The notes: a model not told the origin generated them from the sequence alone. Positions 17,632 through 26,073 are shown, counted from the stretch's first letter. The stretch: 64,000 bases of DNA from Affinundibacterium seohonense (GCF_014284305.1 NZ_JACOFW010000004.1:186001-250000), one strand, 5' to 3'. A program made the numbers and translations.

Positions 17632-17829
17632 TTGCGTTATTGATTTCTGCCAGCCATCGAAACTGTTCACTCCAAGCGGTTCTCACTAGCCAGCCTTCTC
17701 CTTTCAATTTAATCGAAACATGCGCCAATAACATGTAAATGCGGTGATTCCGGCGTTTTATGTTCATTAATGACTTGTTTGATTGATTTCCTTTTTTTTA
17801 TTTTTTATATTCCTAACCGGAGAATTCTT

Positions 17830-20118
17830 GTGGCATATATTCGTAGTCGTCAACATCCAACAAATACGGTTCAGTTCAAACATACTCTGATCGCACTCGC
17901 GGTTATGGCAGCGCCGTTATCCGTGCACGCACAAACTGAAACGCAGAAGAGCGCGCAAGAGCAAAGCAAAAAAGAAAATGCTTTGCCTGAAATTAAAGTG
18001 CAGGGCGCGCAAGATATTCCATACAAAGCAGAAGTATCTAGCTCAAGCAAATTGGTGAAACCACTTTTGGAAACGCCACAGATGGTGTCGGTCATCAAAA
18101 AAGAACTCCTGCAAGAACAAGGCGCTTACAACTTGATGGACGCTTTGCGCAATACGCCGGGTATCACGATGCAGTTGGGCGAAAATGGCAATACGGCGGC
18201 GGGCGATACATTCCAAATGCGTGGTTTCGCAACGCAATCTTCGGTGTTTGTTGATGGCGTACGAGATCTCGGTGCGATTACGCGTGACACCTTCAATGTT
18301 GAGCAAGTTGAAGTGGTTAAAGGGCCAGCAGGCGCAGACGTTGGTCGTGGTGCAGCATCTGGCTATATTAATCTCGCCTCTAAAGCAGCGATGTTGGACG
18401 ATGTGACGAGTGGCACAGCAAGCATCAATAATGGCAATAACAAGCGTGTTACCGCGGATATCAATCGTAAGATCGGCGATACAACTGCTGTGCGTTTAAA
18501 CGTATTCAAGCAAGACGGTGGCGTAGCGGGTCGTGATCAGGTTGAAAGTAACGGTTATGGCATTGCACCTTCAATTGCGGTCGGTTTGGGGCAAAAATCA
18601 CGTGCTTACTTTTATTCGCAACACATTCGTCAAAACAATGTGCCTGATGGTGGTATTCCTACAGTTGGCTTAAAGGGCTTTTACAACGCGAGCACTTTAT
18701 TGTTGAATGCACCTAAGGTCGATAGCGAAAACTTCTACGGTAGCGTCAATGACTTCGAAAAAGTAGAAGCGGATATGGCTACGGCAAAATTTGAATTTGA
18801 TTTGAATGACACGACGGTATTGCGCAATATCACACGCTATGGTCAATCTTCGATGAAGCGTGTGGTGACAGGGATCAACGGTCTAACGGCAACTGGTGCG
18901 CAAGATACTTGGACAGTGGCTCGTTCCCGTCAAGGTTTAGATCAAAGTAATGAAATCATCGCTAACCAAACGAGTATCAATAGTAGCTTCGATACTGCAG
19001 GCTTGAAGCACAGCTTATCAGCGGGTGTCGAGCTGTTGATGGAGAAGCAAAATACAAACACGCTGGCGGTACCAACTGGTGTCGTAGTTCCTGCTGCCAA
19101 TCTGTATAAGCCAGATGCTAATGTGAGCTTGCCTGTCCCTGTGAAAAATGGTGCAACGGCAGAAGGTCAAACCAAGACTGTCGCACTTTACATATTCGAT
19201 GCGATTGACTTGAATGATGCGTGGCAATTGAACACAGGTTTGCGCTATGAGCGTTATAACACGGAAACACGTACGGTCAGCCTGTCGACAGCCGCAGCGA
19301 ATCCGACATTGCCAGTGGGGACTTTGATTCCTGCAAAAGTAACGAAGAGCGATGATCTCTTAAGTTGGAAACTGGGTTCAGTTTATAAGGTCGCGAAAAA
19401 TGGTCGTTTGTACGGCGTGTATGCGACATCCTTAACGCCACCTGGCAGCTCAAATTTTTCATTGAGCAGTGCCGCAAACAATGTCAATGGTCCATTAGCT
19501 GATCCACAAAAAACCACTAATTTGGAACTCGGTACTAAGTGGGATCTGTTAGATAAATCTTTATCATTGACGGCAGCGTTTTACCGGACTGACAGCACCA
19601 ATGAAATCGTCCAAGTTGATAGCGTGACGAATGCATTTGCCCAGTTTGGTAAGCGTCGTGTAGAAGGTTTTGAAATTGGTGTGGTCGGACAAATCAATCC
19701 AGATTGGCAAGTTACAGCAGGTGCCGCAACGATGAAGACGAAGGTATTGCAAGGTTCAACTGGCAATAATGCCGCTGGAGCAGCAACACGTTGGTCTCCA
19801 GATCTGACAGCAACTTTGTGGAGTAGTTATAAGATAACGCCTGCCTTCACGATTGGTGGCGGCTTACGTTATACCTCAGAGCAAAAACGTGTGATCGATC
19901 CTAGTGCAAATCTGGCTGTGCAAAACATGCCAAATATTGCTTCCAGTTGGGTTGCTGATGCGGTCGCATCCTATCAGGTGAATCGCAATTTATGTTTGCA
20001 ATTTAATGTTGCCAACTTGACAGACAAAGCCTACGTGAGCACCTTAAATAACAGCGGTGCGCGTTATACCGTTGGTGCGCCACGCACATTCAATTTGAGT
20101 GCGAATGTTTTGTTCTAA
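17830..20118 (+). CDS. TonB-dependent siderophore receptor, Fiu-like (catecholate type)
   Basis: 762 residues from a GTG start; GGAG (17819-17822) sits seven bases before it, and an upstream ATG would give a hydrophobic leader out of character. A signal peptide follows (ALAVMAAPLSVHAQ). Plug domain: LLETPQMVSVIKKELL, GAYNLMDALRNTPGITM, ENGNTAAGDTFQMRGF, VFVDGVRDLGAITRDTFN and EQVEVVKGPAGADVGRG. The beta-barrel ends in FNLSANVLF with a terminal Phe. Wording such as NVPDGGIPTVGL and the gene pairing with piuC/ybiX match E. coli Fiu, which takes up iron-catecholates. The exact ligand is unknown. A terminator follows. Confidence 0.92.
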   Translation: MAYIRSRQHPTNTVQFKHTLIALAVMAAPLSVHAQTETQKSAQEQSKKENALPEIKVQGAQDIPYKAEVSSSSKLVKPLLETPQMVSVIKKELLQEQGAYNLMDALRNTPGITMQLGENGNTAAGDTFQMRGFATQSSVFVDGVRDLGAITRDTFNVEQVEVVKGPAGADVGRGAASGYINLASKAAMLDDVTSGTASINNGNNKRVTADINRKIGDTTAVRLNVFKQDGGVAGRDQVESNGYGIAPSIAVGLGQKSRAYFYSQHIRQNNVPDGGIPTVGLKGFYNASTLLLNAPKVDSENFYGSVNDFEKVEADMATAKFEFDLNDTTVLRNITRYGQSSMKRVVTGINGLTATGAQDTWTVARSRQGLDQSNEIIANQTSINSSFDTAGLKHSLSAGVELLMEKQNTNTLAVPTGVVVPAANLYKPDANVSLPVPVKNGATAEGQTKTVALYIFDAIDLNDAWQLNTGLRYERYNTETRTVSLSTAAANPTLPVGTLIPAKVTKSDDLLSWKLGSVYKVAKNGRLYGVYATSLTPPGSSNFSLSSAANNVNGPLADPQKTTNLELGTKWDLLDKSLSLTAAFYRTDSTNEIVQVDSVTNAFAQFGKRRVEGFEIGVVGQINPDWQVTAGAATMKTKVLQGSTGNNAAGAATRWSPDLTATLWSSYKITPAFTIGGGLRYTSEQKRVIDPSANLAVQNMPNIASSWVADAVASYQVNRNLCLQFNVANLTDKAYVSTLNNSGARYTVGAPRTFNLSANVLF

Positions 20119-20176
20119 TCAGCGCGTGATGGACGCAAGCCATAGTCAGTTTGATTAAATACTTGTCAACGCATTT

Positions 20177-20211
20177 AAAAGCGCATCATCGTTTTGGTGG
20201 TGCGCTTTTTA
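20177..20211 (+). terminator. Rho-independent terminator after the siderophore receptor gene
   Basis: Stem AAAAGCGCA...TGCGCTTTT (20177-20185 with 20201-20209), extended by weaker inner pairs, short loop, followed by T residues. It starts about 60 bases after the stop codon. Confidence 0.85.
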
Positions 20212-20328
20212 TTTGTCTTGAGCGTTGTGTCTGGTCATCACATTTGTCATTAGTTGTGTATAGTTATTGAGTCGCGGGCTATCCGCAGATATCGTGATTG
20301 CTTATTGGGTTTGAAAAAGGAGAAAAAA

Positions 20329-20787
20329 ATGGATGCAATGAAAAAACAAGCTGCAATTGATGCGCTGAATCACATCATGGAGTTGGAACTAGCAGGCGTA
20401 GTGCGCTATACGCATTACTCCTTGATGGTGTATGGCTATAACCGTATTCCTATAGTTTCATGGTTAAAAGGAAATGCTGACGAGAGTTTGGCACATGCCC
20501 ACAAAGCAGGTGAATTAGTAACGCTGTTAGGTGGCCACCCTTCGCTAAAAATCGGTGCACTGTTAGAAACTGAACAGCATGATATTGGTGATATTTTGCG
20601 TGAAAGTCTGGATCTCGAAACGACGGCACTTTCTGCTTACTATGCTTTGCAGAAAATAGTAGAAGGCAATTCAGTTTTGCTCGAAGAATACGCGCGTGAA
20701 ATGATCGTCGCTGAAGAGTTACACTTAGACGAAGTCAATAAAATGTTACGTCGCCCTGGCGCAATTGAGGTGTTTGCAGCGACATAG
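20329..20787 (+). CDS. Bacterioferritin-like diiron protein
   Basis: 152 residues from an ATG with AAAGGAG at ideal spacing (20316-20322). It is a four-helix ferritin-like protein: ELELAGVVRYTHYSLMV in helix A, DESLAHAHKAGELVTLLGG in helix B, DLETTALSAYYALQKI in helix C and REMIVAEELHLDEVNKML in helix D. The paired E and E..H residues of the bacterioferritin diiron site can be seen in these helices. It would store iron or remove peroxide in the cytoplasm. No bacterioferritin-type heme methionine was assigned with certainty, so it may be a Dps/bacterioferritin relative. It has no visible Fur box but lies within the iron block. Confidence 0.82.
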   Translation: MDAMKKQAAIDALNHIMELELAGVVRYTHYSLMVYGYNRIPIVSWLKGNADESLAHAHKAGELVTLLGGHPSLKIGALLETEQHDIGDILRESLDLETTALSAYYALQKIVEGNSVLLEEYAREMIVAEELHLDEVNKMLRRPGAIEVFAAT

Positions 20788-20809
20788 TATATTTGAACAG
20801 AAATGAGCG

Positions 20810-20841
20810 CCCATCTCACTGCGCACAGTTGTGTAGATGGG
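20810..20841. terminator. Hairpin after the bacterioferritin-like gene
   Basis: Inverted repeat CCCATCT (20810-20816) and AGATGGG (20835-20841) with an 18-base loop, 23 bases after the stop. There is no clear T run, so termination is only likely. Confidence 0.4.
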
Positions 20842-20950
20842 GGTTGCCATGATGTATTGCAGACCTCAGTTTTACTTTCTCGTTTCTATCATCGCCCCAG
20901 TGTCTTGCTGAGATTTTTTCTTTAGTTCCTAGCGATATAGCTGTATCTGC

Positions 20951-21238
20951 TTAGCGAGATCTTACGCAAAATACCAGCTTGTTCATCACTAATGATAAAA
21001 ACAGAATTAGACCAAAACAGAGTGCGCATACCGTTAAATAAATGATGCAAGCTTGAAGTAGACCAAGATAGGTATGTGCTGTAAAGAACGCATTGAGATG
21101 AATAAAAAATCCGCAGGCCATCCACGGTAGCCTTGGGAGTGGCTTATCGAGCCATGATTGACGCTGATGGCATAGATAAATCAGACCATTGGCGATTGCC
21201 ACACTAAATAGAAATGTTGTGATTGCGAGTGTGCTCAT
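20951..21238 (-). CDS. Small membrane protein, possibly DUF3325 family
   Basis: 95 residues with three hydrophobic helices (TLAITTFLFSVAIANGLIYL, MACGFFIHLNAFFTAHTYLG, IIYLTVCALCFGLILFLSLV). DUF3325 proteins are small, three-helix and often placed beside TonB receptors and PepSY proteins in iron uptake loci, which fits size and position, but the match is by resemblance only. The next gene in the same direction ends 85 bases upstream of its start. Confidence 0.5.
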   Translation of the reverse strand: MSTLAITTFLFSVAIANGLIYLCHQRQSWLDKPLPRLPWMACGFFIHLNAFFTAHTYLGLLQACIIYLTVCALCFGLILFLSLVMNKLVFCVRSR

Positions 21239-21323
21239 GTATATCTTTCTTCGGCTGTGAATTTACTCCAACTGGAAGCATGTGTGATGCCAGCGGTGAT
21301 CAGATTGGGCATTCAGTAAGGGC

Positions 21324-22595
21324 TTATGATGCGGGAGTAATTTGCGGCTCTTTTTTCCCAACATCTAAATCTTCAGTCGCTTGTTCCAAGCCGCGCGCCA
21401 AAGATGACACACTTGGATTCTCAATAAATACACAACGTTTGCCCGTGCGTTTGCAAAACTCTTTGACACGCCAATAAGCGTTATGACTGATGCAGCCAGT
21501 TTGGCAGATCACTAGGTCGGCTGCTGCTAAACTGGTGTCTAATAGGCTTTGGCTATCTTCCATGCCGCCATCATGATGTGCGAAGCGTCCGCCAACGCGC
21601 TCGATGAGATCGCGGTAGCTAGCAACATTGCCACTACGACCGCCAACACATAAAACATTTTTTTGCTGTAAATGAATCGCAATCGGAATCGTGCGGTGCG
21701 TTTTGATTTCAACTGCACGCATGTCCTGCGCTGGCTGTTGTTCCAGTTGTTCAGTATTAGTTGTTGTCCGTCGGTTGGCGTTAATGAGCTTATGTTTAAG
21801 TTCGCGCACCAGTTGTTCTAACTCCTGTTGACGCGACATCATTTGTTCGACTTTTTGTTGCAAACGTTGACGGCTACCTAATTCGGGAATGGTATTTTTG
21901 AGTGCTTGTAAATCGGTGTTGAGATAGGCAATGACACTTTCTTTACCAATGTTTTCAGCGCGCAATTGCACGATGCTTTGCTGTAGAAGTTCGAGCTCTT
22001 GGGTTTTCTCTTGTACGTAACGGGTGTGCCGCTCTTGTTGTTTGGCTATTTCACGAGCAAGGATCGCATTCTCTTCTAGCACGGCATTGAATCGCATGAT
22101 GTCGGCGCGCACTGTAGCACCAGCCTGATGTTGCAGCATGTGCATATCGCGACACATTCCTTCTTGTATATGGTGATTGCAGAGTGGGTGAGTTAATCCA
22201 GCCCAGAATGCGCCGGCAACATCGCCTTGGTAAATGGCGTCAACCCATAACTGTGCCAAGGCATCGTGGGTTTTGGCCGAACGAAATCGCTTAATCGTTA
22301 GTGCATAGCGTTGATCGAGATCTTCTTGCAAAATTTCTGAAACCCGATTGCGATTGCCACATTCAGCAATGGCCCCCACATGGAGTTCGTAGTCGTCGGC
22401 CTGCGTGCTACCGCCCAAAGCTTTGCTGATGAGTCTGCGTAGAACGGCAAGCGGAATACAAACGCCAATTACCGGGCAGTGGGTGTCACGAGATAGATCC
22501 CATAAGCGACGACGACGTGAACCAACTCCGGCAGCGTTTGGTGTAGCTGCTGCATCGTTTTTTGTATTAGATGAATGTTTGTCGCACATGTTCAA
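21324..22595 (-). CDS. DUF2325-domain protein with His/Cys-rich N-terminal region
   Basis: 423 residues in three parts. Residues ~30-165 contain DTHCPVIGVCIPLAVLRRL and a His/Cys-rich stretch HPLCNHHIQEGMCRDMHML (136-154) that could bind metal or heme. Residues ~170-280 are a coiled coil (VLEENAILAREIAKQQERH onward). Residues ~312-402 are the DUF2325 domain: VLCVGGRSGNVASYRDLIE, HHDGGMEDSQSLL, ADLVICQTGCISHNAYW and KRCVFIENPSVSSLARGL. DUF2325 has no defined activity. The gene follows the small Cys protein gene by 21 bases in a leftward run headed by hemP, so iron control is likely. Function unknown. Confidence 0.82.
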   Translation of the reverse strand: MNMCDKHSSNTKNDAAATPNAAGVGSRRRRLWDLSRDTHCPVIGVCIPLAVLRRLISKALGGSTQADDYELHVGAIAECGNRNRVSEILQEDLDQRYALTIKRFRSAKTHDALAQLWVDAIYQGDVAGAFWAGLTHPLCNHHIQEGMCRDMHMLQHQAGATVRADIMRFNAVLEENAILAREIAKQQERHTRYVQEKTQELELLQQSIVQLRAENIGKESVIAYLNTDLQALKNTIPELGSRQRLQQKVEQMMSRQQELEQLVRELKHKLINANRRTTTNTEQLEQQPAQDMRAVEIKTHRTIPIAIHLQQKNVLCVGGRSGNVASYRDLIERVGGRFAHHDGGMEDSQSLLDTSLAAADLVICQTGCISHNAYWRVKEFCKRTGKRCVFIENPSVSSLARGLEQATEDLDVGKKEPQITPAS

Positions 22596-22616
22596 AACTC
22601 CTTGTTTGGAAAATGC

Positions 22617-22865
22617 TCAATGAAATTGACGTGGTACCTCGGGACTTCGCTGGTCTTGCGAGAACGTCTGCGCTTGTTCTATGGTCGTTTGTGCTTGCGT
22701 AATCATCTTCGACAGCTCTGCGAACGCGTTCAGATCGAGTCGCATCGAGATCGATTGCAAGCTCAGATGTACGACGCCACACTCTGGGCAAATCATCACC
22801 TCACCAATTTTGCTATGGGCAATGCTCAGGTGCTGGCAGGGCTTGTTGTTCTTAGAAGTTGTCAT
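22617..22865 (-). CDS. Small protein with Cys/His metal-binding-like motif
   Basis: 82 residues. The first half holds CQHLSIAHSK and, 12 residues later, MICPECGVVHLSLQS, so a C..H...H / CPEC...H set could make a zinc site like a zinc-ribbon. The second half is a short amphipathic helix (FAELSKMITQAQTTIEQA). It starts four bases after the stop of a doubtful ORF and ends 21 bases before the DUF2325 gene, in the same direction. Conserved proteins of this size with a CPECG motif are known next to DUF2325 genes, as far as I recall; no function is known. Confidence 0.65.
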   Translation of the reverse strand: MTTSKNNKPCQHLSIAHSKIGEVMICPECGVVHLSLQSISMRLDLNAFAELSKMITQAQTTIEQAQTFSQDQRSPEVPRQFH

Positions 22866-22869
22866 CTGA

Positions 22870-23118
22870 TTAGACTTTCAGGAAGAATGTTCTCGAGTTA
22901 AGCGCATTAACAAACGGGATAGGCAAGACAGGAACAAGTCTGGCCAAACGTAAAGGGTGCGTGACTTGAAAGATAGCCAGTAAATGATGCTTGAGCGTCG
23001 TGATGGTGTAGTCCCACCGAGCGCGGTCGTACGTTCTCGTTTTGGTATTGATTAAGATTGCCAACGGCGTACTGAAGATGTTTGCCATGCTATGCATATT
23101 GCCCCACATAGTTGGCAC
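22870..23118 (-). CDS. Doubtful ORF between hemP and the small Cys protein
   Basis: 82 codons. The only argument for it is position: it lies between hemP and the small Cys protein gene, in the same direction and four bases before the next start. The sequence (MANIFSTPLAILINTK, then RLARLVPVLPIPFVNAL) shows no domain or convincing signal, no Shine-Dalgarno was found, and the composition is not clearly coding. It may be leader RNA or a decayed gene. Confidence 0.2.
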   Translation of the reverse strand: MPTMWGNMHSMANIFSTPLAILINTKTRTYDRARWDYTITTLKHHLLAIFQVTHPLRLARLVPVLPIPFVNALNSRTFFLKV

Positions 23119-23298
23119 TGGCTGGCGTAGGCGGGCTGGTGCGTTAATAAAACGATGAATCTAGTTGTGAAATGATCGGTCTAAGTAATTGCGGTTTGAT
23201 CGACACCAGCGTTTTTAAGCTGCGGCTAGCAGTCTTCTATTTTGGGAACACAAGGATGCGTTTGCAGCTGACATTGCTGCTCACCTTGTCTGACGCAT

Positions 23299-23484
23299 TT
23301 ACTTCGTCAAAATGAGTTTGCCTAAAGACGTGCAGCGCAGGCGATACAGCATGCCCTGATGTTCTATCTCGATCTCTGGCTGCCCTTGTAAAATGTCTTG
23401 GCTGGAAATTCGGAGCGGCGCAATTTGCTTGTTTGCTGGCTTGAGCAAGGCAGGGCTCACTTGCGGTGTTTCAGAGGAGTTCAT
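23299..23484 (-). CDS. hemP: Hemin uptake protein HemP
   Basis: 61 residues. The C-terminal core (LRISSQDILQGQPEIEIEHQ followed by MLYRLRCTSLGKLILTK) is the HemP signature: an RI.S.DL..G..EI.I.H....Y.LR.T..GKLILTK pattern. HemP is a small cytoplasmic protein needed for heme/iron uptake gene expression in related betaproteobacteria (called HmuP there). A Fur box and promoter lie 40-65 bases upstream. AGGAG precedes the ATG only weakly. It heads the run towards the DUF2325 gene. Confidence 0.88.
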   Translation of the reverse strand: MNSSETPQVSPALLKPANKQIAPLRISSQDILQGQPEIEIEHQGMLYRLRCTSLGKLILTK

Positions 23485-23519
23485 AGGCGCCTAGTTTGGG
23501 AAAGTTAATCAATGATTTT

Positions 23520-23549
23520 ATTATAAATGCGAATCATTCTCATTTACAA
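23520..23549 (-). promoter_or_regulatory. Fur-controlled hemP promoter
   Basis: On the minus strand TTGTAA (23544-23549), 18-base spacer and TATAAT (23520-23525). A 23-base palindrome with one mismatch (23524-23546, arms TAAATG and CATTTA around GAATCATTC) overlaps spacer and -10, the classic position for Fur repression. Confidence 0.75.
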
Positions 23550-23773
23550 GTGAAATTTGTACGGATTTTGTGTTTTTCCTGCTGTTGACGTTGATTGCCT
23601 GCTGCGCGGGCGTGGCTTACGCTCAAACGATGATCGATTTGGTATGTTGCGGATTGGTGTAACGCGACTTGCTTGCGTGGAGGCAACAGTTCTTCAGTTA
23701 CTTAGTGCAAATGCAAAGCAGGCGTTTTACACTGTGCTTGGATCTGCCACTCACATGCTCTTCAATTTCTACG

Positions 23774-24535
23774 ATGCGCTTATTGTTTTTAATAATTCAA
23801 CTCTTCAGTATGGTGATGTTGACGATTTTGATGTCGTCAGGCGCTGGTGCACAAACGCTAGTGGTCAAAGCCTATACGGAAGATTGGCCGCCTTACAACT
23901 TTGTAAAAAATAAGGAAGTGACTGGCATCTCTGCCGATATTTTGCGTGCCGCCTGCGAATTGGCAACCTTACAGTGCGAATCGCAGTTAGTACCTTGGGT
24001 TCGAGCCTATAAGACCGTACAAGAGATGCCAAATACCTTGATCTATACCATCGCTCGCATTCCTGCGCGGGAATCACAATTTCTCTGGGTAGGGCCGATT
24101 GCGACACGCACCACTTGGGTCTATGCGCGCACCGCCGTCGCCAATAGAATCCAAACGATGCAAGATTTGAACAAATTTAGGGTCGGCTTGATCCGCGATG
24201 AGGCTTCGTTATCGGAGCTGATGGATGCCGGGATATCAAAGTCCGCGATTAAGGTATTGAATTCACAGAGTGACGAAATGCGCTTATTTAAATCGGGGCA
24301 TATTGATGTCGTGGTGAATACAGAAATCGGCATGGCTATGAGCCGAAAGCAATACGATATCAGTGGCACTGACGTGACGAAATTAATGAAACTGTATGAT
24401 GGCGGTGCCTTGTACTTTGGCATGAATTTACAGTCCGATCCTAAGTTGGTGGAAAAATTACAAAGTGCCGTTGATAAGTTGCGGAATGATGGTCGGATAC
24501 AGGCGATCGTTCAGCAATATGTCAAATTGCCCTGA
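23774..24535 (+). CDS. Periplasmic solute-binding protein, family 3 type (orphan)
   Basis: 253 residues from the ATG of MRLLFLIIQLFS, chosen because it starts a signal peptide ending near SSGAGA; the longer frame would bury that signal. Lobe 1 shows VVKAYTEDWPPYNF and LVPWVRAYKTVQ, then IYTIARIPARESQFLWVGPI; lobe 2 starts at KFRVGLIRDEASLSE and closes with a helix LVEKLQSAVDKLRNDGRIQ. It is closely similar to the protein at 10805-11557. No ABC permease is nearby; the next genes encode LrgA/LrgB proteins 49 bases on, and may be co-transcribed. Confidence 0.82.
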   Translation: MRLLFLIIQLFSMVMLTILMSSGAGAQTLVVKAYTEDWPPYNFVKNKEVTGISADILRAACELATLQCESQLVPWVRAYKTVQEMPNTLIYTIARIPARESQFLWVGPIATRTTWVYARTAVANRIQTMQDLNKFRVGLIRDEASLSELMDAGISKSAIKVLNSQSDEMRLFKSGHIDVVVNTEIGMAMSRKQYDISGTDVTKLMKLYDGGALYFGMNLQSDPKLVEKLQSAVDKLRNDGRIQAIVQQYVKLP

Positions 24536-24584
24536 TCTGAAATCACCACTTACGACACCTACAGATCGTTTTAGAAAGTCCACG

Positions 24585-24983
24585 ATGTTTTACACCTTAG
24601 CTGTTTTATTACTCTTTCAATGCTTGGGCGAGGCGCTGGTCTTCGCCTTGCAGTTGAGTATTCCGGGCCCTGTCATCGGGATGCTATTTCTCTTTTTCGC
24701 CTTACTCCTGTCGCCACGATTAATGGAAAAAGTCGAAGAATCTAGTCATCATGTGCTCAAGCATATGTCCTTGTTTTTTATTCCTGCTGGCGTTGGTATT
24801 ATGGTGTCGGCAAATGGAATCGCTCAACATTGGCTGGCGCTATTGACAGCAATTGTGGTGAGTACCTTATTGACACTGGCGGTGACTGCTATCAGCATGC
24901 AATGGCTGACTAAAAACCATCACTCCCAGACTGATGATACAAATCAAGTGACCTCGAACTCTTCATCTGAGCTCGAGAAATAA
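24585..24983 (+). CDS. CidA/LrgA family membrane protein
   Basis: 132 residues from the ATG of MFYTLAVLLLFQCLGEAL; the longer frame overlaps the previous gene and adds a polar leader. Four hydrophobic helices and the family signature SIPGPVIGMLFLFFAL are clear. LrgA/CidA proteins are holin-like and work with LrgB/CidB, encoded next door one base apart, in control of lysis or export of pyruvate-type metabolites. The C-terminal tail is polar and acidic. Confidence 0.88.
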   Translation: MFYTLAVLLLFQCLGEALVFALQLSIPGPVIGMLFLFFALLLSPRLMEKVEESSHHVLKHMSLFFIPAGVGIMVSANGIAQHWLALLTAIVVSTLLTLAVTAISMQWLTKNHHSQTDDTNQVTSNSSSELEK

Positions 24984-24984
24984 G

Positions 24985-25725
24985 ATGGCAATCAACGAGA
25001 TTTTTGTGCCAGTTTGGAACCATCTGAGCCATTCACCTTTGCTCGCCATCGCCGTGACCTTGATGGCGTATTTGTTTGCCATGTGGGTTTCCGCACGTTT
25101 TCATTTTTCGCCATTAGCCAATCCTGTTGTGATGGCAGTCGCTTTGATCATCCTGCTTTTGCAACTGAGTGGAATCTCGTACGAGCGCTATTTTTTGGCG
25201 GTGCAGCCTTTGCATTTGATGTTGGGGCCAGTCACGGTGGCATTAGCGATTCCTTTGGCGCGTCAATTGCCACGTCTGCGCCGTAGCATTTTACCCTTGA
25301 GTGTGGGATTGCTTTTTGGTTGTGTGACGGCGATTGTATCGGCGGTATTGATCACGATATGGATGCATGGTTCTTATGAACTTGCGCTCTCGATAGGACC
25401 GAAATCGGCAACGACGCCGATTGCCATGGGCATCGCGGAAAAGATCGGCGGTATCCCTTCAGTCGCTGCTGCTATCGTTATTTTGACCGGCGCTTTTGGT
25501 GCCTTGGTCGCGCGTTATTTATTTAACTGGATGCGTATAAGGTCGCCCGAAATACGCGGCTTCGCGCTAGGCTTGGCCGCGCACGGCATTGGCACCGCGC
25601 GTGGTTTTCAGGTGAGTAAAGAAATCGGAACTTTTGCGGGGCTGGGCATGGGCTTAAATGGCATGTTAACCGCTATCTTGGCGCCCAGTTTGGTTCCTGT
25701 GCTGGTGAGCTATTTCTTCAAATAG
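24985..25725 (+). CDS. LrgB/CidB family membrane protein
   Basis: 246 residues with about seven membrane helices and the LrgB signatures FLAVQPLHLMLGPVTVALAIP, SIGPKSATTPIAMGIAEKIG and GFALGLAAHGIGTARGF. It is the obligate partner of the LrgA-like protein and starts one base after its stop, so the two are translationally linked. Length is normal. The physiological substrate or role in this organism cannot be deduced. Confidence 0.92.
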   Translation: MAINEIFVPVWNHLSHSPLLAIAVTLMAYLFAMWVSARFHFSPLANPVVMAVALIILLLQLSGISYERYFLAVQPLHLMLGPVTVALAIPLARQLPRLRRSILPLSVGLLFGCVTAIVSAVLITIWMHGSYELALSIGPKSATTPIAMGIAEKIGGIPSVAAAIVILTGAFGALVARYLFNWMRIRSPEIRGFALGLAAHGIGTARGFQVSKEIGTFAGLGMGLNGMLTAILAPSLVPVLVSYFFK

Positions 25726-25748
25726 CTTGGCAGCCATACTAAGCATCG

Positions 25749-25946
25749 TTAGATAATCGCTGGTGTATAGCCTGCTTCACGTATTGCAGCTTCCAGTGTT
25801 GCTCCATCCTGCTTTGATTCAATGCTGACTAAGTGATTAGGTAAATCAACTGTGATGCTGGCTGCAGCATCGAGTTCTTTGATGGCTGCATTGATCGTTG
25901 CCTCACAGTGCTTACAGGTCATATCGGGTATGTGGAATTGTGGCAT
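25749..25946 (-). CDS. copZ: Copper chaperone CopZ-like (heavy-metal-associated domain)
   Basis: 65 residues forming one HMA domain with the metal motif MTCKHCEATINAAI near the start and a GYTPAII end. Such proteins carry Cu(I) through the cytoplasm to CopA-type ATPases. The gene is divergent from copA, with 171 bases between starts. GGGAG lies 9-13 bases upstream of the start codon on the minus strand. Confidence 0.88.
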   Translation of the reverse strand: MPQFHIPDMTCKHCEATINAAIKELDAAASITVDLPNHLVSIESKQDGATLEAAIREAGYTPAII

Positions 25947-26044
25947 AGGTTTTCTCCCTAGTTATTGTGGAATAGCTTTACGCCAGATTGTAGCTGCTCA
26001 TTTGTCGTCTTGCTTGCGTTCCATCATGAAGATTGACAATTTTC

Positions 26045-26073
26045 TTGACTCTCCCTTTCTACAACGCTATATC
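26045..26073 (+). promoter_or_regulatory. Candidate sigma70 promoter of copA
   Basis: TTGACT (26045-26050), 17-base spacer, TATATC (26068-26073); transcription would begin about 38 bases before copA. The spacer length is that of an ordinary promoter. CueR-activated promoters normally have a 19-20-base spacer with a CCTTGC...GCAAGG-type dyad, which is not visible here. Confidence 0.45.

Noticed and set aside
17558..17767. Minus-strand ORF of 69 codons between piuC and the receptor gene
   Set aside because: It overlaps the Fur boxes and promoters and shows no signal or domain.
23557..23913. Plus-strand ORF of 118 codons overlapping the start of a binding protein gene
   Set aside because: Out of frame with the well-supported binding protein; composition not protein-like.
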